Part shown: positions 53,065-64,000 of the stretch, piece after piece
Position numbering within the stretch: the stretch's first letter is position 1
Layout of the letters: every line of letters begins with the position of its first letter
DNA from: Euglena gracilis
Taxonomy: Eukaryota > Euglenida > Euglenophyceae > Euglenales
DNA length: 64,000 nt
Direction of reading: 5' to 3'
NCBI GenBank assembly: GCA_039621445.1
Contig: CP154954.1
Location: forward strand, 2,046,001-2,110,000
The notes under the pieces: model-generated
Seen by the model: only the letters and a program-made list of their open reading frames with translations
What the model was told of the DNA's origin: nothing
Database searches by the model: none
Translations under genes and position numbers: made by a program

Positions 53065-54400
53065 GTATGCCCCCTCCCCTCCCCTCCCGTACCGTTCCGT
53101 GGGGTGTTTCTCTCCACCGCGATGGGCCGGTGCTGTGAAAAGGAACCACCGCCACAAACCCCCCGTCGCCCATGGTCGCTGCTAGCTGATGCCCGCTGAA
53201 TCGCTCGGTGCGGTTGGGTTGTTCTCGCTGGGTCTCGGCCATTGGTCCCCAGTCACGGCACGCGTCACCCCCCACCCCACTCCCTGAGTGTGGTGCCCCC
53301 GCCCGTCTCGTCCGGGCGGTGCGTCGTGTGGCGTGGAGTGGGGGGTTTCTCTTGATGGTTAATTGTGTCCTGAGTGTTTGCGGCACACGGCACATACGGC
53401 ACATGTGTTTCTCGGAAGTTCCGCAGCTGACCAAAGTTACACCCAAATTCTGCTGCCTCATTTTTGATTTGTTTTTTGAAATTTCAGAATAACTCTAAAA
53501 TGAAGCAAAATGAATAAATTTGTCAACATCAAAAGCCGCCTTTAACCTGCCCTGTCTAACCATATTTTCGTTTCAGTGTAAAGCTGTAAATAAGTTCATC
53601 AAGCACTTTTGTTGTATTTTGCTTCATTTTTGAAATCGGTGGCATTTCGCGCTTTTGCAGCTTAAATACAGTGATTCCTCGGGCCAGGTAAGGAATTACG
53701 GGAGCCCTCATGGAACGCAATTTTTATTTTCCACCCATCCCAAGCTCTGGCGTGTTTGCGACACCAAACAGTGCTGCAAGCCCCCCACTCTACCATTCTC
53801 GTCCATCCCGTCTTTGGGCCGACAGAAACTGTTTTGTGCAGTCCAGTTTGGGACGTTTTTTCTGGGCCCCAAAATTGCGAAATACCAAATATCTCGAAAA
53901 TGAAGCAGAATCAAACAGAATGTCCAGATATCTAAATTGAAACCTTAAGAATGCCCAATTAAAACTTTTTTATTGCCGCCAAGCCTGAGAAATGGCTGAT
54001 TTACACTCCCAATCAGCATTGCAGGCTTGTCTGGGCTGTGATGGGCCGCTGGGCCGGGCCGGGTATGTTGCTGTTCATCACAAAGAGCTCAGCACCAAAG
54101 AAAACGTGGCAATTCCAGACCCCCCCTCCAACGCACCACTCAGGGCCAACCCAAAAAAGGTCGACAATTTGCGCCTTTGCGATTTTTAAGCAATTTTTCC
54201 GAATTTTCACCCAAACAATGCCGAAAATTAATATTTTTCACCGATTTTTGGTTGGCAAATTCTTTTCAACGCTCTGCACTGCCCAAAGAGTCACCCGGAC
54301 CACGAGAGGGGAAGGGTGACTCTTAGGCACCCCCTGCATTCCAATAAAAAAAACGGTGTTTTTTCTTAGGGTTTCAAGGCATGCCTGCTGCTGCCCAAAG

Positions 54401-54402
<2 letters not shown>

Positions 54403-54463
<61 letters not shown>
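54403..54463. repeat. (CA)n microsatellite, right arm
   Basis: About 30 CA units followed by GGGCGCGCGCGC. It is the mirror of 46388-46442 with a few more units. Confidence 0.95.
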
Positions 54464-54465
<2 letters not shown>

Positions 54466-55248
54466 GCGCGCGCGCGCGGATGCGCAAAGAGCACGGATGC
54501 CCGAACACGCAAAGAGGCAGTTCGCGGTTGTTAATATCGCAGATGAAACCCCTTTTTGTTTTCTTGAGTCGGAGGTGACCCTACACGGGGGGGGGGGGGT
54601 CCAGACTGCGCTGTAATTACACCAGAGTTACTCACCCGGCCAGGGGGAGCAACAAAAGAGCACTGGTGTAAGGGGTCCTTGGCCACTTACCACACAGCAA
54701 ACTGGGCCAGAAACGAAGATAGTGCCGGCCATAAACAGACAAGAAGCCTTAGTGCAACAAAGGGGGGTTCCAGACTGCCAGCAACTTTTTCCAGCATGCA
54801 CTTCCCAGCTGGGCTGGGATCCACACCCTGTGGTGGGTCCGCTGAAATAAAATTTGGGCCAAACCAGCGAAGCCAGGCAGTAACGATAACGTTTCGGCGC
54901 AAAGCCTCAAAATTTTTGGAGACATGGGTCAAAAGTAGCCTAAAAAGTGGTTTTCCAGGTGCTTTTTGAGTTTTTACCTCCTGATTTTGAGGGGAAAAAT
55001 GGCAACGCATCTCGATTTTTGCTTTTGGGGGGTACATCTTGGGTACCTGCCGGATGCTCAACCTCACAGGACCCGGGGGGTGATTCAGCCTGCACTTTTC
55101 TTCCCCCCAGCCAGCAACTTTTTCCAGGTGGCCCACAGTATTTTTATTTCTTTTTGGCTTATTTCCACCTTAGAGCCTGTGGCTACCGTGACCCACAGTT
55201 CGTTCCCGTGTTCTTTGTCACTTCCCTTCTTCCTCTTGCCCTGCGCAG

Positions 55249-55523
55249 GCAACGCCATCGGGCCGGAGGGCGCCAAAGCGTTGGCGGAGGCCAGGGCTGC
55301 GCTTCTGAATGGGGGAAGGTTGCCACACACCCGGGGGTAGGGGAAGTGTTGGGGCGGTGGGGGAATGGTCAGCGTTGGGGATGGGGCTGCCGCGTCAGGG
55401 GCACCAAACCACACACCCAACCCTCCCCAAGGTGTGTGGGGGTGTGGGGTGTGGGGGTGAGAAGCGGAGGGCTGGCCCCGGCTCTCCGGACTAACGCCAC
55501 GCTGCAGGAGGTGGACCTCGGCT
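55249..55523 (+). CDS. LRR exon pair (types A and B)
   Basis: Type A (55249-55318) encodes GNAIGPEGAKALAEARAALL; type B (55470-55523, donor GTATGC) encodes LAPALRTNATLQEVDL. Same organisation as 52790-53064. Confidence 0.7.
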
Positions 55524-56487
55524 GTATGCCCCCTCCCCTCCCGTCCCGTTCCGTGGGGTGTTTCTCTCCACCGCGATGGGCCAGTGCTGTGAAAAGGAAC
55601 CGCCGCCACAAACCCCCCGTCGGCCCAAGGGCTGTGTGAATCGCTCGGCGTGGTTGGGTTGTTGTCGCTGGGTCTCGGCCATTGGTCCCCAGTCACGGCA
55701 CGCGTCACCCCCCACCCCACTCACCTGGGTGTGGTGCCCCCGCCCGTCTCGTCCGGGCGGTGCTTCATGCGGCGTGGAGTGGGGGGTTTCTCTTGATGGT
55801 TAATTGTGTCCTGAGTGCTTGCGGTGTACTGGGGGATCAGGCCCAAGGATTAGCCGAGCTATGTAGCTGACCAAAGTTACACCCAAATTTTGCTGCCTCA
55901 TTTTTGATATGTTTTTTTTGAAATTTGAAAATATATCTGAAATTCAGCAAAATGAGTAGATTTTCAACATCAAAAGCAGCCTTTAAACTGCCCTGTCTAA
56001 CCATATTTTGGTTTCAGTGTAAAGCCGTAATTAAATTCATCAAGCATTTTTGCTGGAATTTGATGTATTTTGCTTCATTTTTGAAATTGTTGGCATTTCG
56101 CTATTTTGCGGCTTAAATACAGTGATTACTCGGGCCAGGTGAGGAATTATGGGAGCCCTCATGGGACGCAGTTTTTATTCTCCCCCGCTTCCTGCGGTCC
56201 CGCCCATCCCAAGCTCTGGCGTGTTTGCGACACCAAACAGTGCTGCAAGCTCCCCACTCTACCAGTCTCGTCCATCCAGTCTTTGGGCCGACAAAAACTG
56301 TTTTGTGCAGTCTAGTTTGGGACGTTTTTTCCTTGGTCCCATCATTACAAAATGCCGAATAACTCGGAAATTAAGCAGAATCAAGCAGAATGTCCGGATA
56401 TCCAAATTGGAACCTTAAAGATGCCCAACTAAACTGTTTTTTATTGCCCCTTTCCCCTCCCTCTGCCACCTGCTGTCCGGCACGTAG

Positions 56488-56841
56488 GCACCGGCATTGG
56501 GGACGAGGGGACCGTAGCGTTGGCGGTGGCCAGGCCTGCGCTTCAGCGATGTCATCCCCCTCCCCTGGGGGTGTCGGGGTGGATGGGGCACAGGAAGGCC
56601 TGGGCGGCCGGTGAGGGGCGGGTGGAGGCGGTGCCGGCCGGCCGCTGCCAAGGCAGAGGGGAGGGGCCGGGTGGGAGTGGGGGCTGCCGAGGGCCCGGCC
56701 CATCCGCTGGAGAGAAGGGCTATCAGTAAGCAGACCCCCCATGGCTGGTGTGGCACTGTGGGGTGGGGGTGGGTTGGGGAAGCGAAGGGGTGGCCCCGGC
56801 GCTGCGGACCAACTCCGCGTTGCAGAAGGTGGACCTCCACT
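56488..56841 (+). CDS. LRR exon pair (types A' and B)
   Basis: Type A' (56488-56550) encodes GTGIGDEGTVALAVARPALQ with a GTCATC donor; type B (56788-56841, donor GTATGT) encodes APALRTNSALQKVDL. The pair is phase-symmetric and could code as it stands. Confidence 0.7.
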
Positions 56842-57764
56842 GTATGTCCCCTCTCACGTTGGTGCATTGACGTGACGGGGAGGTGCCGTTGCAAAACAGT
56901 TTGTGTTGAAATGGTATCGATCCTATTTTCCACCACCTGCCATTGTGGGGTGGGGATCCAATGTGGTACCGTCGGATTCCAGCCAGCAGGATTGAGGGGG
57001 GGGGGAGGCTGATCCATGTTTGAGGACATGGAACATTGCAATGCCTGTGGTAGTTTATCGCACCAAACCCTCCCTATCCCGTTTTTTTTTGTTTCATTGT
57101 GCTGAAAGGGGTATTTGTCCCCACATTTTCAGCAAAGCACCTGCTGAATTGCACAAAGCACTGTGAGCGAAGTGACTCGTGTGTGACACAACACCCTCCC
57201 ATCAAAGCGAGGAGATGAAGCCTGCAGAACCTCGGAGGTGTATTTTGGTTACGAAAGGATCATTTTTTTTACTGCAACAAACATTGCAGATGAATACTTT
57301 GGGTTTTCTTGAGCCGGAGGTGACCCTACCCGAGGGGGGGTCCAGACTGCCAGTAACTTTTTTCCAGTCATCACCTCCCAGCTGGGCTGGGATCCACACC
57401 CTGTTGTGGGTCCGTTGGGATACAGTTTAGGCCAAGCCAGCGAAGCCGGGCAGTTACCGATAATGTTTTCAGCGCAAAGCCACAAAATTTTGGAGAAAAG
57501 GGTCAAAAATGGCCAAAAAGTGTTTTTTAGGTGCTTTTTGAGTTTTCACCTCCTGATTTTGCTTAAAAATGGCAACGCGGCTCGATTTAGGTTTTTTTGG
57601 GGGGACTTCTTGGGTACCTGTCCCCCCAGCCAGCAACTTTTTCCAGCTGGCCCGCAGTTTTTGTCTGTTTTTGCTTATTTCCACCTTAGAGCCTGTGGCT
57701 ACCGTGACCCACAGTTCGTTCCCGTGTTCTTTGTCCCTTCCCTTCTTCCCCTTGCCCTGCGCAG

Positions 57765-58037
57765 GGAACTCCATCGGGTCGGAGGGCGCCAAAGCGTTGG
57801 CGCAGGCCAGGGCTACGCTTCTGAACGGGGGAAGGTTGCCACACACCCGGGGGTAGGGGAAGTGTTGGGGTGGTGGGGGAAGGGTCAGCGTTGGGGATGG
57901 GACTGCCGCGTCAGGGGCACCAAACCACACACACCACCCTCCCCAAGGTGTGGGGGTGTGGGGTGTGGGGGTGAGAGGCGGAGGGCTGGCCCCGGCTCTC
58001 CGGACTAACGCCACGCTGCGGGAGGTGAACCTCAGCC
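57765..58037 (+). CDS. LRR exon pair (types A and B)
   Basis: Type A (57765-57834) encodes GNSIGSEGAKALAQARATLL; type B (57984-58037, donor GTATGC) encodes LAPALRTNATLREVNL. It is the outermost LRR copy in the right arm; beyond it only intron-like and X-unit sequence follows. Confidence 0.65.
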
Positions 58038-59059
58038 GTATGCCCCCTCCCGTCACGTCCCATTGTGTGGGGTGTTTCTCTCCACCACGATGGGACGGTG
58101 CTGTGAAACGGAACCCCCGCCAGGAACCCCCCCGTCGGCCCAAGGGGTTTGTGAATCGCTCGGTACAGTTGTGTTATTCTCGCTGGGTCTCGGCCATTGG
58201 TTCCCAGTCACGGCACGCGTCTCCCCCCACCCCCCTCCCTGGATGTTTGTACCCCCGCCCGTCTCGTCCGGGCAGAGCTTCATGCGGCGTGGAGTGGGGG
58301 GTTTATCTTGATGGTTAATTGTGTCCTGAGTGCTTGCGGTGTGCTGGGGGATCAGGCCCAAGGATAGGCCGAGCTGCCCAAAGGGACCAACAAAAAAAAT
58401 CAAGCCCGTGTAAACGCCGTGTGCACATGTCTTTCTCGGAAGTTTCGCAGCTGACCAAAGTTACACCCAAATTTTGCTGCCTCATTTTTGGTTTTTTTTT
58501 GAAATTTGAGAATATCTCTAAAATGAAGCAAAATGAATAAAATTTTCAAGATCAAAAGCAGCTCCTAAACTGCCCTGTCTAATTGTGTTTTGGTTTCAGT
58601 GTAAAGGCCGTATTTAAGTTCATCAAGCACTTTTGCTGGAATTTGATGGATTTTGCTTCATTTTTAAAATTGTTGGCATTTCGCGATTTTGTGGCTTAAA
58701 TACAGTGATTCCTCGGGCCAAGTAGGGAATTACGGGAGCCCGCATGGAACTGAATTTCCCCCCCCCCACTTCCTGCGGTCCCGCCCATCCCAGGCTCTGG
58801 CGTGTTTGCGACACCAAACAGTGCTGCAAGCCCCCCAATCTACCATTCTCGTCCATCCCGTCTTTGGACCAAAAAAAATGTTTTGAACAGTCCAGTTTGG
58901 GACGTTTTTCCTGGGCCCCAAAATTTGAAAATGCCAAATATCTCGAAAATGAAGCAGAATCAAGCAGAATGTCCGGATATCCATATTGAAACCTTAAGAA
59001 TGCCCAATTGAACAGTTTTTGAGTGCCGCCAAGCCTGAGATATGGCTGATTTACAATTC

Positions 59060-60076
59060 CAATCAGCACCGCAAATTATTTGATTGAGTTTTTCACTTTT
59101 TGCCTGGTGTCGAACCCGCCTTGTCTTGGGTCAAAAAATAAATTTAACGTTTCTCAAAAATGGTGGGGAATCAAAGTAAATGTCCTGAGATTCAAATTGA
59201 AGGCTTTAAATTGCTTCGTTAAGCAGTATTTTGATTTCCCCGCAACTCCCCGCCTACCCTGAGTTACGGCTACTTTTTGGCCAATTTTGGGCCATTTTGT
59301 ACAGTTTTGGCTTGTTTTGATTTTGCCGTTTTTTGGCCATTTTCAGGTCAAAAAGTCGAAAAATTAGGCCAAAAATTGTCTTTTTGGGCAGAAGTGCATC
59401 AAGAATCCAAAAAAAATCGTTGCAAAATATTATAACAAAAAAGCGCCGAAGGAAAAAAAAATAACCTCTGTGTGGTTCCTGGGTGCCTAGCCAGGCTCAG
59501 GAGGGGGGTCTACCCGTTTAGGGTATGTTAAACCCTGGGCTTAAAATGATACAACTTAATTTGTCATTTTGTAATTCCTTACAACATCATTTATCATATT
59601 TATTTTTTTCATGAAAAGAAACCAAAATGCATGCAAAAAAGCAGGAAAATTAGGAAGAAGCTAAATAAAAAAGCCTCGTATCCTTTTTGGCACACATTTG
59701 ATTTACATTGTACGAGTTATCAATTACATCGAAGACCATGTTTATAGTTTCTAGGTCTAAAGGAAAACAAACCATTTTCTTCATGTTGGTTTTGGCATCA
59801 CGAAAACCCCCTCAAATGCAGAAAAAAAATGGGAACCGGCCGGGGTGAGGATATTGTGGAAGGAAACCGGAATTCTTCTTTGGACACAAAGCCAGAGAAT
59901 GTATCAGTCCAGCACCATATGTAAGGATAAAACACTTAATTTTTTTTCGGTTGTTTTCTCTCGTTTTCTCTCATTATGATTTCCATCACCAATTTGTTCT
60001 GAAATTTCAGCAAAGCTTGAAAGACCAAAGAAAATCAGACCAAAAACGAAATACATCAATTTGGGTCTCTCTGTAT
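59060..60076 (-). repeat. Palindrome unit X3 mirror, partial
   Basis: The reverse of 39644-40640, with the GTAACTCAGGGTAGGCGG, AATTAGGCCAAAAATTG and CAACATCATTTATCATA blocks intact. It breaks at 59070 into the GCACCGCAAATTATTTGATT junction. Confidence 0.85.
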
Positions 60077-61910
60077 TTGGTAATCAAAACAGGAATTCTG
60101 GTTAGTTGCAATTTTTACTAATATTTGGCATTTTCAATGGGGGGATGTGGGGGTGGGTCCACAGCATTCCCGCATTTTTTGATTATCACGACTCCCACGG
60201 TTTACTGAAAAAGAAACCAGGAAACAGTTTATGGGAGGGATGGGGGGGGGTCGCTGAGCTCTTATCCTTTTATGGGTGAGAGCGAACCTTTCCACTGCGG
60301 AAAAGGGGGGTCGTCCCCCCCCCCCCCCGGGTCGGGGCCACCAGGAGAACCGGCAAATTATCACCATGACCCGGGTCCCGAATTTTTTTTCCAGTTGCGA
60401 GCGACTGGATCTCAGTTTCCGAATCACCTCCGTTTGACCTGCAACTCCCTGCCAGGCCTGAGTTATTCACTGGGTAGGACTGGCCCGCCCCCCCTTCCGA
60501 CTCTGCCATTTCGCTGGGGTCCAAAATATCTCAGAAAACGTACAATTTTTCCAGAAATGTCGGTCTGACGAAATGCACCCCCGGAGGCCCTCTATCACCG
60601 CCCCATAATCACCGTTTTGGCTGCCGAGACGCCTGGCCCGTGTTCCGGCGCGCTTTTGCAACTCAGAACGGGCATTTTGCAGTGTTTTTTTTGGGCTGTT
60701 TCTGGGTCAAAAAAAATCGATTTTTTTTCAAATATCTCGACAATGAAGTAAAATAAAAGAATGTCCGGAGAGCAAAAATGAAGCCTTTGGAACGCTGTAC
60801 CCAACCATGGTTTTCTTTTCCCTCGACTCTTCGTGTAGCCCGAGTTACGGCCATTTTTTGGCCCATTTTGGCCCATTTTTGGGCCATTTTGGGCTGTTTT
60901 TTGGGGGGGTCAAAAAAACCACGTTGAGACCTAAATTGAGGCCCTTACGAGCCCTTACGATGCTCTATCTAATTGTGTTTTGATTTCCCCGCAACTCCCC
61001 GCCTGGCCCAAAATATGGCCAATTTATGGCCCAAAACAGCGCGGCATGGCTGTTTTCGGAATCACGGAGAAACTATGAAGGAAAATGAGGTGGGAACAGG
61101 GTTGTAGTGTTTTGGCTGATCTGACACTGGGGCTTTGCTGTAGGCAGTTCGCCGCTGTTGGTGGGGGGTTCTTTCCCGGTATCTGCGTTCTTGTTGTTCC
61201 ATTTGCTATTGACCCAAATTATTTGATTGAGTTTTTCACTTTTTGCCTGGTGTCGAACCCGCCTTGTCTTGGGTCAAAAAATAAATTTAAAGTTTCTCAA
61301 AATTGGTGGGGAATCAAAGTAAATGTCATGAGACCCAAATTGAATCCTTTAAATTGCTTCGTTTAACAGTATTTTGATTTCCCCGCAACTCCCCGCCTAC
61401 CCTGAGTTACGGCTACTTTTTGGCCAATTTTGGGCCATTTTGTACAGTTTTGGCTTGTTTTGATTTTGCTGTTTTTTTGGCCATATCAACACGTGTATAT
61501 CAGTCGTATCCTTTTTGGCACAAATTTGATTTACATTGTACGAGTTGTCAATTACATCGAAGACCATGTTTATAGTTTCTAGGTCTAAAGGAAAACAAAC
61601 CATTTTCTTCACGTTGGTTTTGGCATCACGAAAACCCCCTCAAATGCAGAGAAAATTGCGGCCCGGGAACCGGCCGGGGTGAGGATATTGTGGAAGGAAA
61701 CCGGAATTCTTCTTTGGACACAAAGCCAGAGAATGTATCAGTCCAGCACCATATGTAAGGATAAAACACTTAATATTTTTTTTGGTTGTTTTCTCTCGTT
61801 TTCTCTCATTATGATTTCCATCACCAATTTGTTCTGAAATTCAGCAAAGCTTGAAAGACCAAAGAAAATCAGACCAAAAACGAAATACATCAATTTGGGT
61901 CTCTCTGTAT
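60077..61910 (-). repeat. Palindrome unit X2 mirror
   Basis: It carries the 1 kb dispersed element (60077-61085) and the TTAAACCTT.. subrepeats. A deletion at about 61485-61505 (GGCCATATCAACACGTGTAT) joins blocks that are 500 bp apart in X1. Confidence 0.85.
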
Positions 61911-64000
61911 TTGGTAATCAAAACAGGAATTCTGGTTAGTTGCGATTTTTACTAATATTTGGCATTTTCAATGGGGGGATGTGGGGGTGGGTCCACAGCA
62001 TTCCCGCATTTTTTGATTATCACGACTCCCACGGTTTACTGAAAAAGAAACCAGGAAACGGTTTATGGGAGGTATGGGGGGGGTCGCTGAGCTCTTATCC
62101 TTTTATGTGTAAGAGCGAACCTTTCCACTGCGGAAAAGGGGGGTCGTCCCCCCCCCGGGTCGGGGCCACCAGGAGAACCGGCAAATTATCACCATGACCC
62201 GGGTCCCGAATTTTTTTTCCAGTTGCGAGCGACTGGATCTCAGTTTCCGAATCACCTCCGTTTGACCTGCAACTCCCTGCCAGGCCTGAGTTATTCACTG
62301 GGTAGGACTGGCCCGCCCCCTCTTCCGACTCTGCCATTTCACTGGGGTCCAAAATATCTCAGAAAACGTACAATTTTTCCAGAAATGTCGGTCTGACGAA
62401 ATGCACCCCCGGAGGCCCTCTATCACCGCCCCATAATCACCGTTTTGGCTGCCGACACGCCTGGCCCGTGTTCCGGCGCGCTTTTGCAACTCAGAACGGG
62501 CATTTTGCAGTGTTTTCTTTGGGCTGTTTCTGGGTCAAAAAAAATCGATTTTTTTCAAATATCTCGACAATGAAGTAAAATAAAAGAATGTCCGGAGAGC
62601 AAAAATGAAGCCTTTGGAACGCTGTACCCAACCATGGTTTTCTTTTCCCTCGACTCTTCGTGTAGCCCGAGTTACGGCCATTTTTTGGCCCATTTTGGCC
62701 CATTTTTGGGCCATTTTGGGCTGTTTTTTGGGGGGTCAAAAAACCACGTTGAGACCTAAATTGAGGCCCTTACGAGCCCTTACGATGCTCTATCTAATTG
62801 TGTTTTGATTTCCCCGCAACTCCCCGCCTGGCCCAAAATATGGCCAATTTATGGCCCAAAACAGCGCGGCATGGCTGTTTTCGGAATCACGGAGAAACTA
62901 TGAAGGAAAATGGGGTGGGAACAGGGTTGTAGTGTCTTGGCTGATCTGACACTGGGGCTTTGCTGTAGGCAGTTCGCCGCTGTTGGTGGGGGGTTCTTTC
63001 CCGGTATCTGCGTTCTTGTTGTTCCATTTGCTATTGACCCAAATTATTTGATTGAGTTTTTCACTTTTTGCCTGGTGTCGAACCCGCCTTGTCTTGGGTC
63101 AAAAAATAAATTTAAAGTTTCTCAAAATTGGTGGGGAATCAAAGTAAATGTCATGAGACCCAAATTGAAGCCTTTAAATTGCTTCGTTTAACAGTATTTT
63201 GATTTCCCCGCAACTCCCCGCCTACCCTGAGTTACGGCTACTTTTTGGCCAATTTTGGGCCATTTTGTACAGTGTTGGCTTGTTTTGACTTTGCCGTTTT
63301 TTTTTTTTTGGCCATTTTCAGGTCAAAAAGTCGAAAAATTAGGCCAAAAATTGCCTTTTTGGGCAGAAGTGCATCAAGAATCCAAAAAAATCGTTGTAAA
63401 ATATTATAACAAAAAAGTGCCGAAGGACAAAAAATAACCTCTGTGTGGTTCCTGGGTGCCTAGCCAGGCTCAGGAGGGGGGTCTACCCGTTTAGGGTATG
63501 TTAAACCCTGGGCTTAAAATGATACAACTTAATTTGTCATTTTGTAATTCCTTACAACATCATTTATCATATTTATTTTTTTCATGAAAAGAAACCAAAA
63601 GGCATGCAAAAAAGCAGGAAAATTAGGAAGAAGCTAAATAAAAAGCCTCGTATCCTTTTTGGCACACATTTGATTTACATTGTACGAGTTGTCAATTACA
63701 TCGAAGACCATGTTTATAGTTTCTAGGTCTAAAGGAAAACAAACCATTTTCTTCACGTTGGTTTTGGCATCACGAAAACCCCCTCAAATGCAGAGAAAAT
63801 TGCGGCCTGGGAACCGGCCGGGGTGAGGATATTGTGGAAGGAAACCGGAATTCTTCTTTGGACACAAAGCCAGAGAATGTATCAGTCCAGCACCATATGT
63901 AAGGATAAAACATTTAATATTTTTTTTGGTTGTTTTCTCTCGTTTTCTCTCATTATGATTTCCATCACCAATTTGTTCTGAAATTTCAGCAAAGCTTGAA
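61911..64000 (-). repeat. Palindrome unit X1 mirror
   Basis: The reverse of 35613-37705 with very few differences. The window ends inside the unit. Confidence 0.9.

Larger units (their letters stand above)
51245..64000 (-). repeat. Right arm of the giant inverted repeat
   Basis: Reverse complement of 35613-49715, continuing past the window end. It is the cleaner arm: no C tracts, intact LRR exons and well-preserved X units. Confidence 0.95.

Overview
This 64 kb window is nuclear DNA from a eukaryote. The coding signal comes as short exons (about 45-180 nt) with GT-AG borders and shifting phase. The recognisable domains are eukaryotic (PHD finger, EF-hands, ribonuclease-inhibitor-type leucine-rich repeats), and most of the window is repeat or intron. 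A unicellular alga or protist, possibly a chromerid or other alveolate, is my best guess, from gene style only; no rRNA, tRNA or organelle marker settles it. G and C homopolymer runs are everywhere, so run lengths and some frames near them are unreliable.

Layout. 0-16 kb is almost gene-free. It is a mosaic of short inverted-repeat elements built from a fixed 6-12 bp word next to a G/C run, tandem minisatellites, one 1.38 kb terminal-inverted-repeat element (8268-9646) carrying a broken recombinase-like ORF, a diverged relative of that ORF (5980-6233), a PHD-finger exon (3548-3751) and a broken acidic ORF (13454-13687). 16.6-25.4 kb holds scattered exon candidates on both strands, including two EF-hand exons, a 795-bp tandem duplication, and two MITE-like insertions with perfect 8-bp target duplications. 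25.4-32.4 kb is mostly repeat or empty, with a few exon fragments. 32.4-35.1 kb carries the best gene model, seven exons and about 219 residues, whose last exon weakly resembles hAT-transposase/CGGBP1-type domains.

35.6 kb to the window end is one giant inverted repeat. The left arm (35613-49715) and right arm (51245-64000, running off the window) are near-identical reverse complements around a 1.5 kb spacer. Each arm holds two or three copies of a ~2 kb non-coding unit on its outer side and, inside, an expanding set of leucine-rich-repeat exons, all read outward from the centre. A 357-bp MITE sits at mirror positions in both arms. The left arm is eroded between about 39.6 and 43.6 kb and contains a ~1.2 kb nearly pure poly-C tract where the right arm has ~250 bp of ordinary sequence. 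That raises the possibility that the palindrome, or at least the C tract, is partly a sequencing or assembly artefact.

No coherent pathway can be read from the genes. The coherent theme is repeat biology: DNA-transposon relics (hAT-like and TA-flanked families), fold-back modules, and segmental duplication of LRR exons.
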